From positions 124,001-188,000 of the forward strand of contig NZ_BOMN01000010.1 of assembly GCF_016862215.1 (NCBI RefSeq): 64,000 nucleotides of DNA, in the 5' to 3' direction. This DNA is from Winogradskya humida (GTDB lineage: Bacteria > Actinomycetota > Actinomycetes > Mycobacteriales > Micromonosporaceae). Made by a program: the position numbers and the translations under genes. The notes beneath the pieces were generated by a model that was given only the letters and a program-made list of their open reading frames with translations, was not told where the DNA came from and did no database searches. Positions 25,270 to 32,830 of the stretch are shown piece by piece. Numbering within the stretch: position 1 is the first letter of the stretch; the number at the start of each line of letters is the position of its first letter.

Positions 25270-25827
25270 ATGTCGCAGCCCGCACCGCCGCTCGCCGCCA
25301 TCGCCGCCGCCCTGCGCCAGGAACGCGAGCGGGCCGGGATCTCGCTCGCGGAGCTGGCCCGCCGCGCCGGGCTGGCGAAGTCGACGCTGTCCCAGCTGGA
25401 GAACGGCACCGGCAACCCCAGCATCGAAACGCTCTGGTCGCTCGGCGTCGCGCTCGGCATCCCGTTCAGCCGGCTGGTCGAGCCCCCCTCCCCCGCCGTA
25501 CGCGTGGTCCGCGCCGCTGAGCAGACCCGCCTGCGCGCCGACCGGGCCGACTTCACCGCGAGCCTGCTGACCGCCGGCTCGATCCACGCACGCCGCGACC
25601 TCTACGTCATGGAACTGGAACCGGGCCAGCCCCGCGAGGCCGAGGCCCACATCCCGGGCAGCGTCGAGCACGTCGTTGTCGCCGCGGGCCGGCTCAAGGC
25701 GGGGCCGGCGGGCGACACCGTGGAGCTCGACCCCGGCGACTACGCCTCCTTCCCGGGCGACCTGCCCCACCACTACGAGGCCCTGACACCCGGGACGTGG
25801 GCGGTGCTCGTGATGGAGCACCGCTAG
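25270..25827 (+). CDS. XRE-family regulator with C-terminal cupin domain
   Basis: A 185-aa regulator with an N-terminal HTH (LRQERERAGISLAELARRAG, then LAKSTLSQLENGTGNPSIETLW) and a C-terminal cupin (about 105-185) with HIPGSVEHVVVAAG and the DLPHHYEA strand. Similar regulators next to AzlCD control amino acid export; the ligand may bind in the cupin pocket. Start at ATG 25270 behind GGAG; GTG 25264 is an alternative. It is divergent from azlCD with a dyad between. Confidence 0.88.
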   Translation: MSQPAPPLAAIAAALRQERERAGISLAELARRAGLAKSTLSQLENGTGNPSIETLWSLGVALGIPFSRLVEPPSPAVRVVRAAEQTRLRADRADFTASLLTAGSIHARRDLYVMELEPGQPREAEAHIPGSVEHVVVAAGRLKAGPAGDTVELDPGDYASFPGDLPHHYEALTPGTWAVLVMEHR

Positions 25828-26008
25828 TGTCCGCCGCCTTTGATCGAGGGAGAGTTGCCGTCGCAGTTCGTGCCCTTCCAGGGGTACATAAGCTGGCGCC
25901 CATGAGACCAGCGGAAGCACACCGGTCACACGCCCATGGCATCCCTTCCTCATTGGCGTTGATCCGCGCCAGTGGTTTTCACTTCGTGTCCTGCACGGCT
26001 GTTCAGGA

Positions 26009-26734
26009 ATGACGGAGGGCCGGGCCGCGGCAGAGACCTCAGCCAGTGAGACGGGAACGGCGCCCTCATCCTCGGTCATACCTGGCGGGCTCCGGCCGGA
26101 TGTGGAAACCCTCTGGAACTACCACGACTTGCAGCATGAACTGCGCCCGTGTGACGTCGGGCTCGGTCTGGGCAGTCATGATCTCGGGGTTGCGGTCATC
26201 GCCGTGCAGTTGTTTCGTCAAGGCATGTTTCCGCGCATCGTCTTCTCGGGCGCCAACGCGCCGACGACCGTGGAGAGATTTCCCCGGGGCGAGGCCGTCC
26301 ACTACGCCGAGTACGCAGCGGAGAACGAAGTTCCAGAGGGAGCTGTTCTGATCGAGCCCGCCGCGAAGAACACTTCGGAGAACATCACGCTGACTCGTGA
26401 GCTCTTACTCAAGAGTGGAATCGAGGTCAGGTCACTGATCCTCATGTCTCGGCCCTACCAGCAGCGTCGCGCCTACGCCACCTGCAGAAAGGTGTGGCCG
26501 GAAGTGGAGGTGCTGTGTGCCTCGCTGCCGGTTCCGCTCGACGAATACGTGGCGTCCATCGGCGACGTCAAGAAGGTCATCGACATGCTGGTCGGTGATA
26601 CGCAACGGATCGAGGAGTATGCACGCGAGGGCTTCGCCATCCCGCAGAATGTACCGCCCGAAGTGAGAGCGGCCTTTCGGCGCCTGGTAGCGGCGGGTTA
26701 CACGAGCAGGCTGATCCCAGGCGCCCCCGTCTGA
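26009..26734 (+). CDS. YdcF/ElyC/SanA-like DUF218 protein
   Basis: A 241-aa protein of the DUF218 family. Motifs: LGLGSHDLGVAVIAVQLF, RIVFSG, the Glu-containing EAVHYAEYA, IEPAAKNTSENITLTRELL and MSRPYQQRRA, the conserved pattern of this fold. There is no TM segment, so it is a soluble form. Biochemical role unknown; members bind SAM-like or envelope-related ligands. Composition is less GC-rich than the core genes. It is convergent with the XRE regulator, 4 nt apart. No clear Shine-Dalgarno. Confidence 0.8.
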   Translation: MTEGRAAAETSASETGTAPSSSVIPGGLRPDVETLWNYHDLQHELRPCDVGLGLGSHDLGVAVIAVQLFRQGMFPRIVFSGANAPTTVERFPRGEAVHYAEYAAENEVPEGAVLIEPAAKNTSENITLTRELLLKSGIEVRSLILMSRPYQQRRAYATCRKVWPEVEVLCASLPVPLDEYVASIGDVKKVIDMLVGDTQRIEEYAREGFAIPQNVPPEVRAAFRRLVAAGYTSRLIPGAPV

Positions 26735-26738
26735 CCCC

Positions 26739-27965
26739 TCACCATCGCGGCAGTCGTGTCCCGATGCCCATGCGCTCGCTCAGCTGAATCGCCAGCGACG
26801 GCGGGCGTGGTCGGCTGAGAATCTCCCGGACCAGAGTGCGTGACAGCCGGTGGTATCGCACTTGATCCGGCCCGATCCGTTCCGCCGAGAGCAGGGCGGC
26901 GAGCGCCTCATCAACTTGATTCCATCTTGAGTGAGCTCGTGCCGTCTCGATCGCATGACGGACCCGCCGTTCGACTGGAAGCGCGGAAGTGTCCAGCCCC
27001 GGGCCAATCTCGATTGCGCGTTGCACATCACCGAACTCGTTGGCCACAGCCACCCGATGGATCTTGACGTTCGTCGGACCGAACGCGGTCCACACGAAGT
27101 TGCCATCCATACCGAGTCTCATTGCGGACGCGTCCGCCTCGCCAAGATGTAGATCAGCGGAGCCGCGGTCGTCTGATCGTGCCGAGGCCATGGCACAAAC
27201 AAGGTGGAGGCTCCCGTACACCGAGAGCAACTGAGGCGTAGGTCTGGATAGGCGTGGCTGAAGATATTCGGCAGTTGCCGACGCGAGTCCGACTGCTTGG
27301 CGATACTCGCCGATGGATACCAAGGCGTGAGCAGCTGCCCGGCTGAGCGACCCGATGACGATGTTATCATTGCTCGAGTTCGCAGCTGCCAGCCCACGGC
27401 TCGCTGCGATCCAGGCGAGGTCGGCCTCGCCGATCTTAGTTAAGAACAGGGTAGCGACCTGATGGGCGTACGCCGCCGAGGCCTGGGCCTGCTTTCCGGC
27501 GGTGCCGTCATAGAAGCGCATTGCGGTATGGCAGTCATGCAGGAGGAAGGGGAGCCGGCGCGCGAGCGTTCCGTAACGAGAACGCTGGTAGTCCCGCCAC
27601 GCCTCCTCGATGTCGTTCGTCAGATCGGTCGGCGACGGCGGGTCTTCCTCTGGCACCGCCAGAATCGCCGGCGTCAGATGGCTGTAGTCATGCAGTGCCG
27701 CGCGAAGAGCCGGAATCGTTTCTCGCCCGGAGTCCGGTGACCACTCGAAGAGGTCGGGCTCGCCGATCAAGTCGCCGAGCGACACGTCGAGCGCTTTAGC
27801 GATGGCTCGGATGACCGACAAACGGTCAAGGTCGGCACGGTTGGTTTCGACCTTGCGTAGCCACTCTCCGGTCTTGCCTACGAGACCGGCCAGTACCTCC
27901 TGGGACATGCCGCGTCGACGACGGTAGAACGCGACGCGCTGCCCGGTGGTCATCTCGTCAGTCAT
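26739..27965 (-). CDS. XRE-family regulator with TPR-like sensor domain
   Basis: A 408-aa transcription factor: N-terminal HTH (RVAFYRRRRGMSQEVLAGLVG, then EWLRKVETNRADLDRLSVI), followed by about 300 residues of helical repeats. Large TPR-domain regulators of this kind are common in streptomycetes and often bind small peptides or hormones (family knowledge). ATG 27965 is taken; 27974 and 27953 are alternatives. It is divergent from the small peptide/radical SAM genes with 140 nt between, so it may control them. Codon use is less GC3-biased than the core genome. Confidence 0.82.
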   Translation of the reverse strand: MTDEMTTGQRVAFYRRRRGMSQEVLAGLVGKTGEWLRKVETNRADLDRLSVIRAIAKALDVSLGDLIGEPDLFEWSPDSGRETIPALRAALHDYSHLTPAILAVPEEDPPSPTDLTNDIEEAWRDYQRSRYGTLARRLPFLLHDCHTAMRFYDGTAGKQAQASAAYAHQVATLFLTKIGEADLAWIAASRGLAAANSSNDNIVIGSLSRAAAHALVSIGEYRQAVGLASATAEYLQPRLSRPTPQLLSVYGSLHLVCAMASARSDDRGSADLHLGEADASAMRLGMDGNFVWTAFGPTNVKIHRVAVANEFGDVQRAIEIGPGLDTSALPVERRVRHAIETARAHSRWNQVDEALAALLSAERIGPDQVRYHRLSRTLVREILSRPRPPSLAIQLSERMGIGTRLPRW

Positions 27966-28105
27966 GCCTCGCATGTGATCATCCTGACCGCCCACGCTGG
28001 ACCAACCCGGTAAAGAAATTCCCGGTCGCCTCGTCGTAGTCAGCCTAGCGTCGGGATCTCAGGATCGGTGTCCTCCCGAAGCTGCGACATTTAGAGGTGA
28101 TATTT

Positions 28106-28264
28106 GTGTTGATCGGCGCGCTGTCGGCCGTTCTGCTGACGGGCTTCGCGTTCGGGCTGATGTCCTTCAAGGTCAAGAACCGATGGTGCCCCGCGTGCGG
28201 TGGAACCACGAGAGAAATAGCTCTTCAGCAGGCACCAGAACGAATGCAGGCCACAGGAAATTAA
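28106..28264 (+). CDS. Small membrane peptide with CPxCG motif
   Basis: A 52-aa peptide: hydrophobic helix (LIGALSAVLLTGFAFGLMSF) followed by a basic KVKNRW and one CPAC knuckle, then a hydrophilic tail. The GTG start has AGAGGTG 6-7 nt upstream. It could be a membrane-anchored zinc knuckle or an anchor/immunity-like factor. It lies 108 nt upstream of the radical SAM gene, which has its own promoter, and is divergent from the XRE gene. Function unknown. Confidence 0.6.
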   Translation: MLIGALSAVLLTGFAFGLMSFKVKNRWCPACGGTTREIALQQAPERMQATGN

Positions 28265-28307
28265 TCCGTTTTCTCAGCTATCGGCCGCGATTCCGGTACC
28301 AAAACCT

Positions 28308-28335
28308 TTGACCGAACAAAGGCAGCCGCTAATAG
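28308..28335 (+). promoter_or_regulatory. Sigma-70-like promoter before the radical SAM gene
   Basis: TTGACC, 16-nt spacer, TAATAG, followed by GGGAG at 28361-28365 and the GTG start at 28373. A rather canonical promoter for this window, fitting a regulated cassette. Confidence 0.55.
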
Positions 28336-28372
28336 GACCTGGTCCGCAGCACCGACTGAAGGGAGTTGGCAC

Positions 28373-29476
28373 GTGTACCAGCTGATCGGTACGAAGTACC
28401 TCGGCGAATATTTCGTCTTGCGGCAGGGCAGCGTGAGCGGCGTCAGGCTTTCGGCCAGTAAGTTCCAGGAGCTGCGCGACGCCGGCCCTGACGGACTGTC
28501 GCCGCCCTGGTTGGTAGAAATGGCCCAGCAAACCTGGCAGGTCGAACTCGCCGATCAACCAATTGCCGGAAACGTCCTCGTGCGGCCCGACAGCCCTCAT
28601 GGCTACAGCCGCGCCAGCTACGAACTCAACCTCGGCTGCAACTACGACTGCGAACACTGCTACCTCGGGCTCAAGCGTTTCGAGGGTCTCGATTGGCCTG
28701 ACCGCGAGCGTCTGCTCCTCACCATGCGCGACGCCGGCGTCGTATGGCTCCAGCTCACCGGCGGAGAACCCCTCGTCGATCGTCACTTTCGTGATGTGTA
28801 CACGTACGCCTTCGAACTCGGCATGCTTCAGACGATCAGCACCAACGGCAGCCGGCTCTGGCGCGCTGACATCCTCGACCTGCTGGTGACCCGACCCGTC
28901 TATAGGTTGACCATCAGCGTGTACGGCGCGACCGCCGACGGCTACGACAAGGTCACCAGGCGGCCAGGATCCTTCCAAAAGTTCACCAAAGGCCTCGCAG
29001 CAGCCGTCGAGGCAAAACTACCGATGAATCTCAACCTCGTCGTCACCCAGAGCAACGCCCATGAGCTGGATGGCATGAAGGCGTTGGCAGACAGATACGG
29101 GCTGCCCTACCACGTCTACAGCAACATTTCCCCGACCATCTACGGCGGCGCGGAGGTGCTGCGGTCGCAGGATCCCTCCTATTTACGCCGCCGAACGCCG
29201 TTCACCGGCTGCAACGCTGGCCACACGTTCTTCCACGCCGATCCGTACGGGAAGGCGTCGATCTGCAAGGTGGGCCGCGACCCGAACGTCCCGCTGCTGG
29301 AGGAGGAGGTCGAAGGTCTTCGGCGCCTCGGCGGGATCGCCGACCGCCTCTTGGGCCGCCAAGGTGGCTGTACTGGCTGCACCCTCCAAGGCACCTGCGG
29401 CACCTGCATGCCGCTGGTACAGCTCTACCGCAAGGCCAATGCCGACCTGCGGACTTACTGCCAGCACGGCAACTGA
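28373..29476 (+). CDS. Radical SAM/SPASM peptide maturase
   Basis: A 367-aa radical SAM enzyme. CNYDCEHCY (C89, C93, C96) binds the SAM cluster; TGGEP (129-133) binds SAM. The C-terminal SPASM pattern is nearly complete: C280-x12-G-x4-C298, C333-x2-C336-x5-C342-x2-C345 and C363, enough for two auxiliary clusters. Residues 1-60 may be a peptide-recognition (PqqD-like) domain. A 49-codon peptide gene starts 15 nt downstream, so a RiPP maturase installing thioether, C-C or epimer changes is the best guess; the reaction cannot be read from sequence. GGGAG is 7 nt before the GTG. Confidence 0.9.
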   Translation: MYQLIGTKYLGEYFVLRQGSVSGVRLSASKFQELRDAGPDGLSPPWLVEMAQQTWQVELADQPIAGNVLVRPDSPHGYSRASYELNLGCNYDCEHCYLGLKRFEGLDWPDRERLLLTMRDAGVVWLQLTGGEPLVDRHFRDVYTYAFELGMLQTISTNGSRLWRADILDLLVTRPVYRLTISVYGATADGYDKVTRRPGSFQKFTKGLAAAVEAKLPMNLNLVVTQSNAHELDGMKALADRYGLPYHVYSNISPTIYGGAEVLRSQDPSYLRRRTPFTGCNAGHTFFHADPYGKASICKVGRDPNVPLLEEEVEGLRRLGGIADRLLGRQGGCTGCTLQGTCGTCMPLVQLYRKANADLRTYCQHGN

Positions 29477-29491
29477 TCGAAAGGAGCCACC

Positions 29492-29641
29492 ATGGGATCG
29501 GTACCCGTCTTCCTCGAGCTTCCCACCCACCCGCAGCCCGACGAGCTCGACCCGGCGGAGGGCATCGCCGTCACGGACATGGAGGATTTCTCCACCGCAA
29601 ACAAATGCAACTGCGCCGCCAGCGACGACAACCCGTACTGA
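29492..29641 (+). CDS. Candidate RiPP precursor peptide
   Basis: A 49-aa peptide immediately after the radical SAM gene with AAGGAG 5 nt before its ATG. The acidic leader has PxxPxxxELDPAEGIAVTDMEDF-like composition (Asp/Glu/Pro-rich, hydrophobic VFLEL near the start), and the C-terminal core-like region is NKCNCAASDDNPY with two Cys (C39, C41), Asn, Asp and a terminal Tyr. This layout (maturase plus short acidic peptide with Cys-containing tail) is typical of radical-SAM-modified peptides. Known-family membership could not be tested. Cleavage site not obvious; no protease gene adjoins. Confidence 0.72.
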   Translation: MGSVPVFLELPTHPQPDELDPAEGIAVTDMEDFSTANKCNCAASDDNPY

Positions 29642-29743
29642 CCGATCGAACCACCCGCCCGTGTCCGGTCTGGCCCAGGCCGGGCACGGGCCAGTCTGGG
29701 AAACTCGTCGCCGTCCGGCAACTCGTGATCGCAGGAAGGGCTC

Positions 29744-30574
29744 ATGCAGCGAACCGACTGGGAACAGCTCTCCGAACCGGTCCGAGCAGCGATCGAAGTT
29801 CGCACCGGGCCGGTTCGCGCTGCCTCGACCGTGTCAGCGGGGAAGAACTCGGCCATCGCCGCCGTGTTGGAGACAGCCACCGTCTCGGTGTTCATCAAAG
29901 GCCTTCGAGTTGATGATCCCCGTGTGGCCGGTCAAGTTCGAGAGTCGGTCGTCAGTCCGTACGTCCGCGAGCTGTCTCCCAAGCTTTTCTGGCGAACAGA
30001 GGTCGAGGGTTGGAGTTTGCTCGGCTTTCAGGTAGCGAGCGGCCGGCACGCCAATTACGCGCCAGGTTCGCTGGACATTCCCAAAGTCGTTGACGCGATA
30101 CGTCGGCTGGCTCAGATCCGGTGTCCCGACCTACCCGAGCTGAAGCGAGCCGAGACCCGCTGGGCAGGCTTCGTTGACACGGCCGACCTGCCCTTACTGC
30201 GGGGCGACACGTTGCTGCACACCGACTACGCGCCCGACAACATTCTCATCGATGGCTCCAACGCTAGCTTGATCGATTGGGCATGGCCGACTCTCGGAGC
30301 TGCATTCATCGACCCTGGCTGCTTGATCATCCGCTTGATCTTCGCCGGGCACACGCCGGAAGAGGCCGAGCGCTGCGTAGCGCCCACCCAGGCATGGCGA
30401 AGCGCTGCCCCGGAGGCTATCGATGTCTGCGCGGCTGCCCTTGCTGGGATGTGGGCCGAGATCGCAGAAACGGAACGCATCTCTTGGAAGCAGCAGATGG
30501 CTGAATCAGCCGCCGCTTGGCACGCTTACAGGCGGCAGCCTCAACGGTGCCAATTCGAGGCAGCCGATCGGTAG
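29744..30574 (+). CDS. Aminoglycoside phosphotransferase-fold kinase
   Basis: A 276-aa kinase-like protein with the APH/choline kinase catalytic loop HTDYAPDN (H159, D161, N166) and the metal-binding Asp in LIDWAWP (D178). The Lys of VFIKG (K52) is the expected ATP-contact. Substrate unknown: it could phosphorylate the modified peptide, a small molecule, or give self-protection. AGGAAGG lies upstream of the ATG, 102 nt after the peptide gene in the same direction, so co-transcription is likely. Codon bias matches the cassette and not the core genome. Confidence 0.82.
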   Translation: MQRTDWEQLSEPVRAAIEVRTGPVRAASTVSAGKNSAIAAVLETATVSVFIKGLRVDDPRVAGQVRESVVSPYVRELSPKLFWRTEVEGWSLLGFQVASGRHANYAPGSLDIPKVVDAIRRLAQIRCPDLPELKRAETRWAGFVDTADLPLLRGDTLLHTDYAPDNILIDGSNASLIDWAWPTLGAAFIDPGCLIIRLIFAGHTPEEAERCVAPTQAWRSAAPEAIDVCAAALAGMWAEIAETERISWKQQMAESAAAWHAYRRQPQRCQFEAADR

Positions 30575-30876
30575 CCCTCGAAGTAGGTGTTAGCACGGCA
30601 GCCGCCATTCATGATCATGAATGAGTTTCGAGGTTGAGACGGCGGGCGTTGTGGGCTCGTCGGGCTCTTGCCTGGTGTCGGCGTGGCCATTTGACCAGCA
30701 CAAACGATAGGCGATCTTGCAGGTCGGCCGGATCAACCGGGCAGGGCCTCCGCTATCGCCCTCAGCCACCGCAAGGTCTGATGTTGTGTCACAACGCACA
30801 GATGATCACGCGGCGCCCGTTCTTGTACCCGCAGGACCCGAAGTCACCTCACGAACGGCGGCTGCCGCACCAGGCC
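30575..30876. other. Intergenic segment, no recognised gene
   Basis: Between the phosphotransferase and the convergent SDR gene only fragmentary frames occur. The one clear structure is an 18-bp palindrome at 30606-30623. Composition differs from both flanks, and this may be the edge of the acquired cassette. Confidence 0.4.
30606..30623. repeat. Perfect 18-bp palindrome
   Basis: CATTCATGATCATGAATG is its own reverse complement, 32 nt after the phosphotransferase stop. It is AT-rich for this genome; possible binding site or recombination remnant. Confidence 0.85.
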
Positions 30877-31743
30877 TCAGGCGAAGTAGTGGCCCGAGTC
30901 CAGGTCGGCGAGGAGGCCGGGCTGCGTGGGCTCCCAGGTCAGCAGCTTGCGGGTCAGCGCGTTCGTGGCTGGGGTGTCGGCGCCCGCCAGCATTCCGAGG
31001 AAGCCGAAGTGGTCCGCTGCCTGCTCAGGGGCGATGCTTTTCACGGGTACGCCGAGATGGCGTCCGACAGACTCAGCGATCTCCCGGAACGGCACGCCCT
31101 CGTCGCCGACGGCGTGCAACCGGTGCCCGACCGAGTCCGCTTCCACCGCGAGCCGGAACAACCGGGCGGCGTCCAGCCGGTCCACGGCAGGCCAGCGATT
31201 CGCGCCGTCCCCCACGTACGCGGAAAAGCCCTTCTCCCGCGCAGCGGCGATGATCAGCGTGACGAACCCGTGCAGGTCTCCCTCGCCGTGCACGGACGGC
31301 GGGCAGCGCACGATCGAGGCGACGCCGGATTCCAGCGCGGCGGTCTCGGCGGCACCGCGCGGCCATTCGGGGCCGGGCAGGTCGTCCTCGGTCACGGCGG
31401 TGCCAAGCCGCATCATGGTCGTGCCGGACGTGATGACGAGCCGGCGGGCGGCACCGGCCAGCGCCTGAACGGCATGCAGGTCCAGGGCGACGGCGCCGCC
31501 GAAGTTCGCCATGTCGTCGTGCTTGAACGCGGTGTGGATCACGGCGTCCGCGTCGGTGGCCCCGGCGCGCAGGGCGTCGAGGTCCTCGAGGTCGCCGCGG
31601 TGGACCTGCACTCCCGCGGCGGTCAGCGCTGCCGCGGACCTGTCGGACCGGGCCAGGCCGGTGACCTCGTGCCCGGCGCCGAGGAGTTCGCTGACGACGG
31701 CGGACCCGATGTACCCGCTCGCGCCGGTGACGAATACCCGCAT
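30877..31743 (-). CDS. NAD(P)-dependent epimerase/dehydratase-like SDR
   Basis: Extended/atypical short-chain dehydrogenase of 288 aa. The Rossmann motif GASGYIGSAV is at residues 7-16, and GDLEDLDAL follows. The classical YxxxK catalytic pair is not clear, so it resembles NmrA/atypical epimerase-like SDRs acting on an unknown substrate. It is divergent from a LysR-type regulator with 100 nt between, a classic regulator-target arrangement. ATG 31743 with GGAGCTCC upstream. Confidence 0.85.
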   Translation of the reverse strand: MRVFVTGASGYIGSAVVSELLGAGHEVTGLARSDRSAAALTAAGVQVHRGDLEDLDALRAGATDADAVIHTAFKHDDMANFGGAVALDLHAVQALAGAARRLVITSGTTMMRLGTAVTEDDLPGPEWPRGAAETAALESGVASIVRCPPSVHGEGDLHGFVTLIIAAAREKGFSAYVGDGANRWPAVDRLDAARLFRLAVEADSVGHRLHAVGDEGVPFREIAESVGRHLGVPVKSIAPEQAADHFGFLGMLAGADTPATNALTRKLLTWEPTQPGLLADLDSGHYFA

Positions 31744-31819
31744 GGTGGGAGCTCCTCAGATAGGGGAAATCGTGTCTCCATCGTGGGAGCAGTCCGGGCG
31801 TACCGTCCAAAGCTTGTTT

Positions 31820-31837
31820 CGTATCGTGCAATACGCT
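31820..31837 (+). promoter_or_regulatory. LysR autoregulatory dyad and -10 box
   Basis: CGTAT-N6-ATACG (31820-31835) overlaps TACGCT (31832-31837), which ends 6 nt before the lysR ATG. It has a T-N11-A-like arrangement; binding there would repress lysR and could control the divergent SDR. Confidence 0.55.
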
Positions 31838-31843
31838 TGAGGC

Positions 31844-32815
31844 ATGACCACAGCTCAGGTGGGTCCGGATCTCGATCTGCGGCTGGTCCGGTATTTCGCG
31901 GTGCTTGCCGAGTACGAGCACTTCGGGCACGCCGCGACCGCCCTGCACATCACCCAGCCGTCGCTGAGCCGCCAGATCCGCCAGCTGGAGCAGCAACTCG
32001 GCGCGCGGCTGCTGGACCGCACCCCGCAGGGCAGCCAGCTCACCCCCGCCGGTCAGGTCTTCCTGCCCCGTGCCCGCGCACTGCTCAAGGATGCCGCCGA
32101 CGCCGCCGCGCAGACCCGGGCCGCCGCGACCCCGCACGAGCTGACAGTCGGCTACACCACGAACCTCATCATCACCCCGGCCGTGCGGCACTTCCGGCGC
32201 CAGCACCCTGACGCCGAGGTCCGCAGCCTCCACCTGAGCTGGGACGACGGGCACACCGCCCTGCTCGAGCGCCGGGTCGACGCGGTGGTCACCCGGCTGC
32301 CGTTCGCCACCGCCGGGCTGGACGTCACGGTCCTCTACGACGAACCCCGCGCGGTGCTGGTCTCCCACGACCACCGGCTCGCCGGCAAGGAATACGTCAC
32401 GCTCGACGACATCGCCGACGAACCCGTCCCCAAGGTCATCGGCAACCCCACGTGGAACGCGTTCTGGCGCATCGACCCGCGCCCCGACGGCAGCCCGGCA
32501 CCCGACGGCCCGCTGATGGAACGCATCGAGGACAAGTTCGAGTTCATCGCGGACGGCCGCGCCGTAGCCATCGTCCCCGCCCACATGAGCCACCGCCCCG
32601 ACCTCACGATGATCCCCCTCGAAGGCGTCGAACCCACCCCCGTCGTCCTCGCCACCCGCGCCGGCGACCGCAGCCGCCTCGTCACGGCCTTCCGCAAGAT
32701 CGCCCGCGCCCACCTCATCTGCGACCTCGCCGGCCAAGCCCCCACCGGAGCCGGCCAGATCGGAGCCGGGGCCGGGGCCGGTCAGATCGGGGCCGGTCAG
32801 GGCGCGGGCGGCTGA
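31844..32815 (+). CDS. LysR-family transcriptional regulator
   Basis: A 323-aa LTTR: N-terminal HTH (LVRYFAVLAEYEHFGHAATA, HITQPSLSRQIRQLEQQLG, LLDRTPQGSQLTPAG), linker helix, and a periplasmic-binding-like effector domain (about 95-300). The C-terminal 20 residues (GAGQIGAGAGAG type) are encoded by a short G-rich repeat that runs on past the stop codon. The start is ATG behind a TACGCT box, no Shine-Dalgarno. Divergent SDR is its likely target. Confidence 0.9.
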   Translation: MTTAQVGPDLDLRLVRYFAVLAEYEHFGHAATALHITQPSLSRQIRQLEQQLGARLLDRTPQGSQLTPAGQVFLPRARALLKDAADAAAQTRAAATPHELTVGYTTNLIITPAVRHFRRQHPDAEVRSLHLSWDDGHTALLERRVDAVVTRLPFATAGLDVTVLYDEPRAVLVSHDHRLAGKEYVTLDDIADEPVPKVIGNPTWNAFWRIDPRPDGSPAPDGPLMERIEDKFEFIADGRAVAIVPAHMSHRPDLTMIPLEGVEPTPVVLATRAGDRSRLVTAFRKIARAHLICDLAGQAPTGAGQIGAGAGAGQIGAGQGAGG

Positions 32816-32830
32816 GCCGGGGCCGGTCAG
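32747..32830 (+). repeat. Short G-rich repeat across the lysR stop
   Basis: Copies of GGGGCCGGTCAG and variants repeat through the end of lysR, its stop, and into the 3' end of the convergent ABC gene. Encodes the Gly/Ala/Gln tail of LysR. Confidence 0.75.

Noticed and set aside
28274..28978. 234-codon minus-strand frame across the radical SAM gene
   Set aside because: Complement of a gene with complete radical SAM and SPASM Cys patterns; no start signal.
30590..30799. Minus-strand frame with AEGDSGGP, resembling the active-site region of trypsin-like proteases
   Set aside because: Only this short motif matches; no His/Asp part, no continuing fold, and the frame is short.
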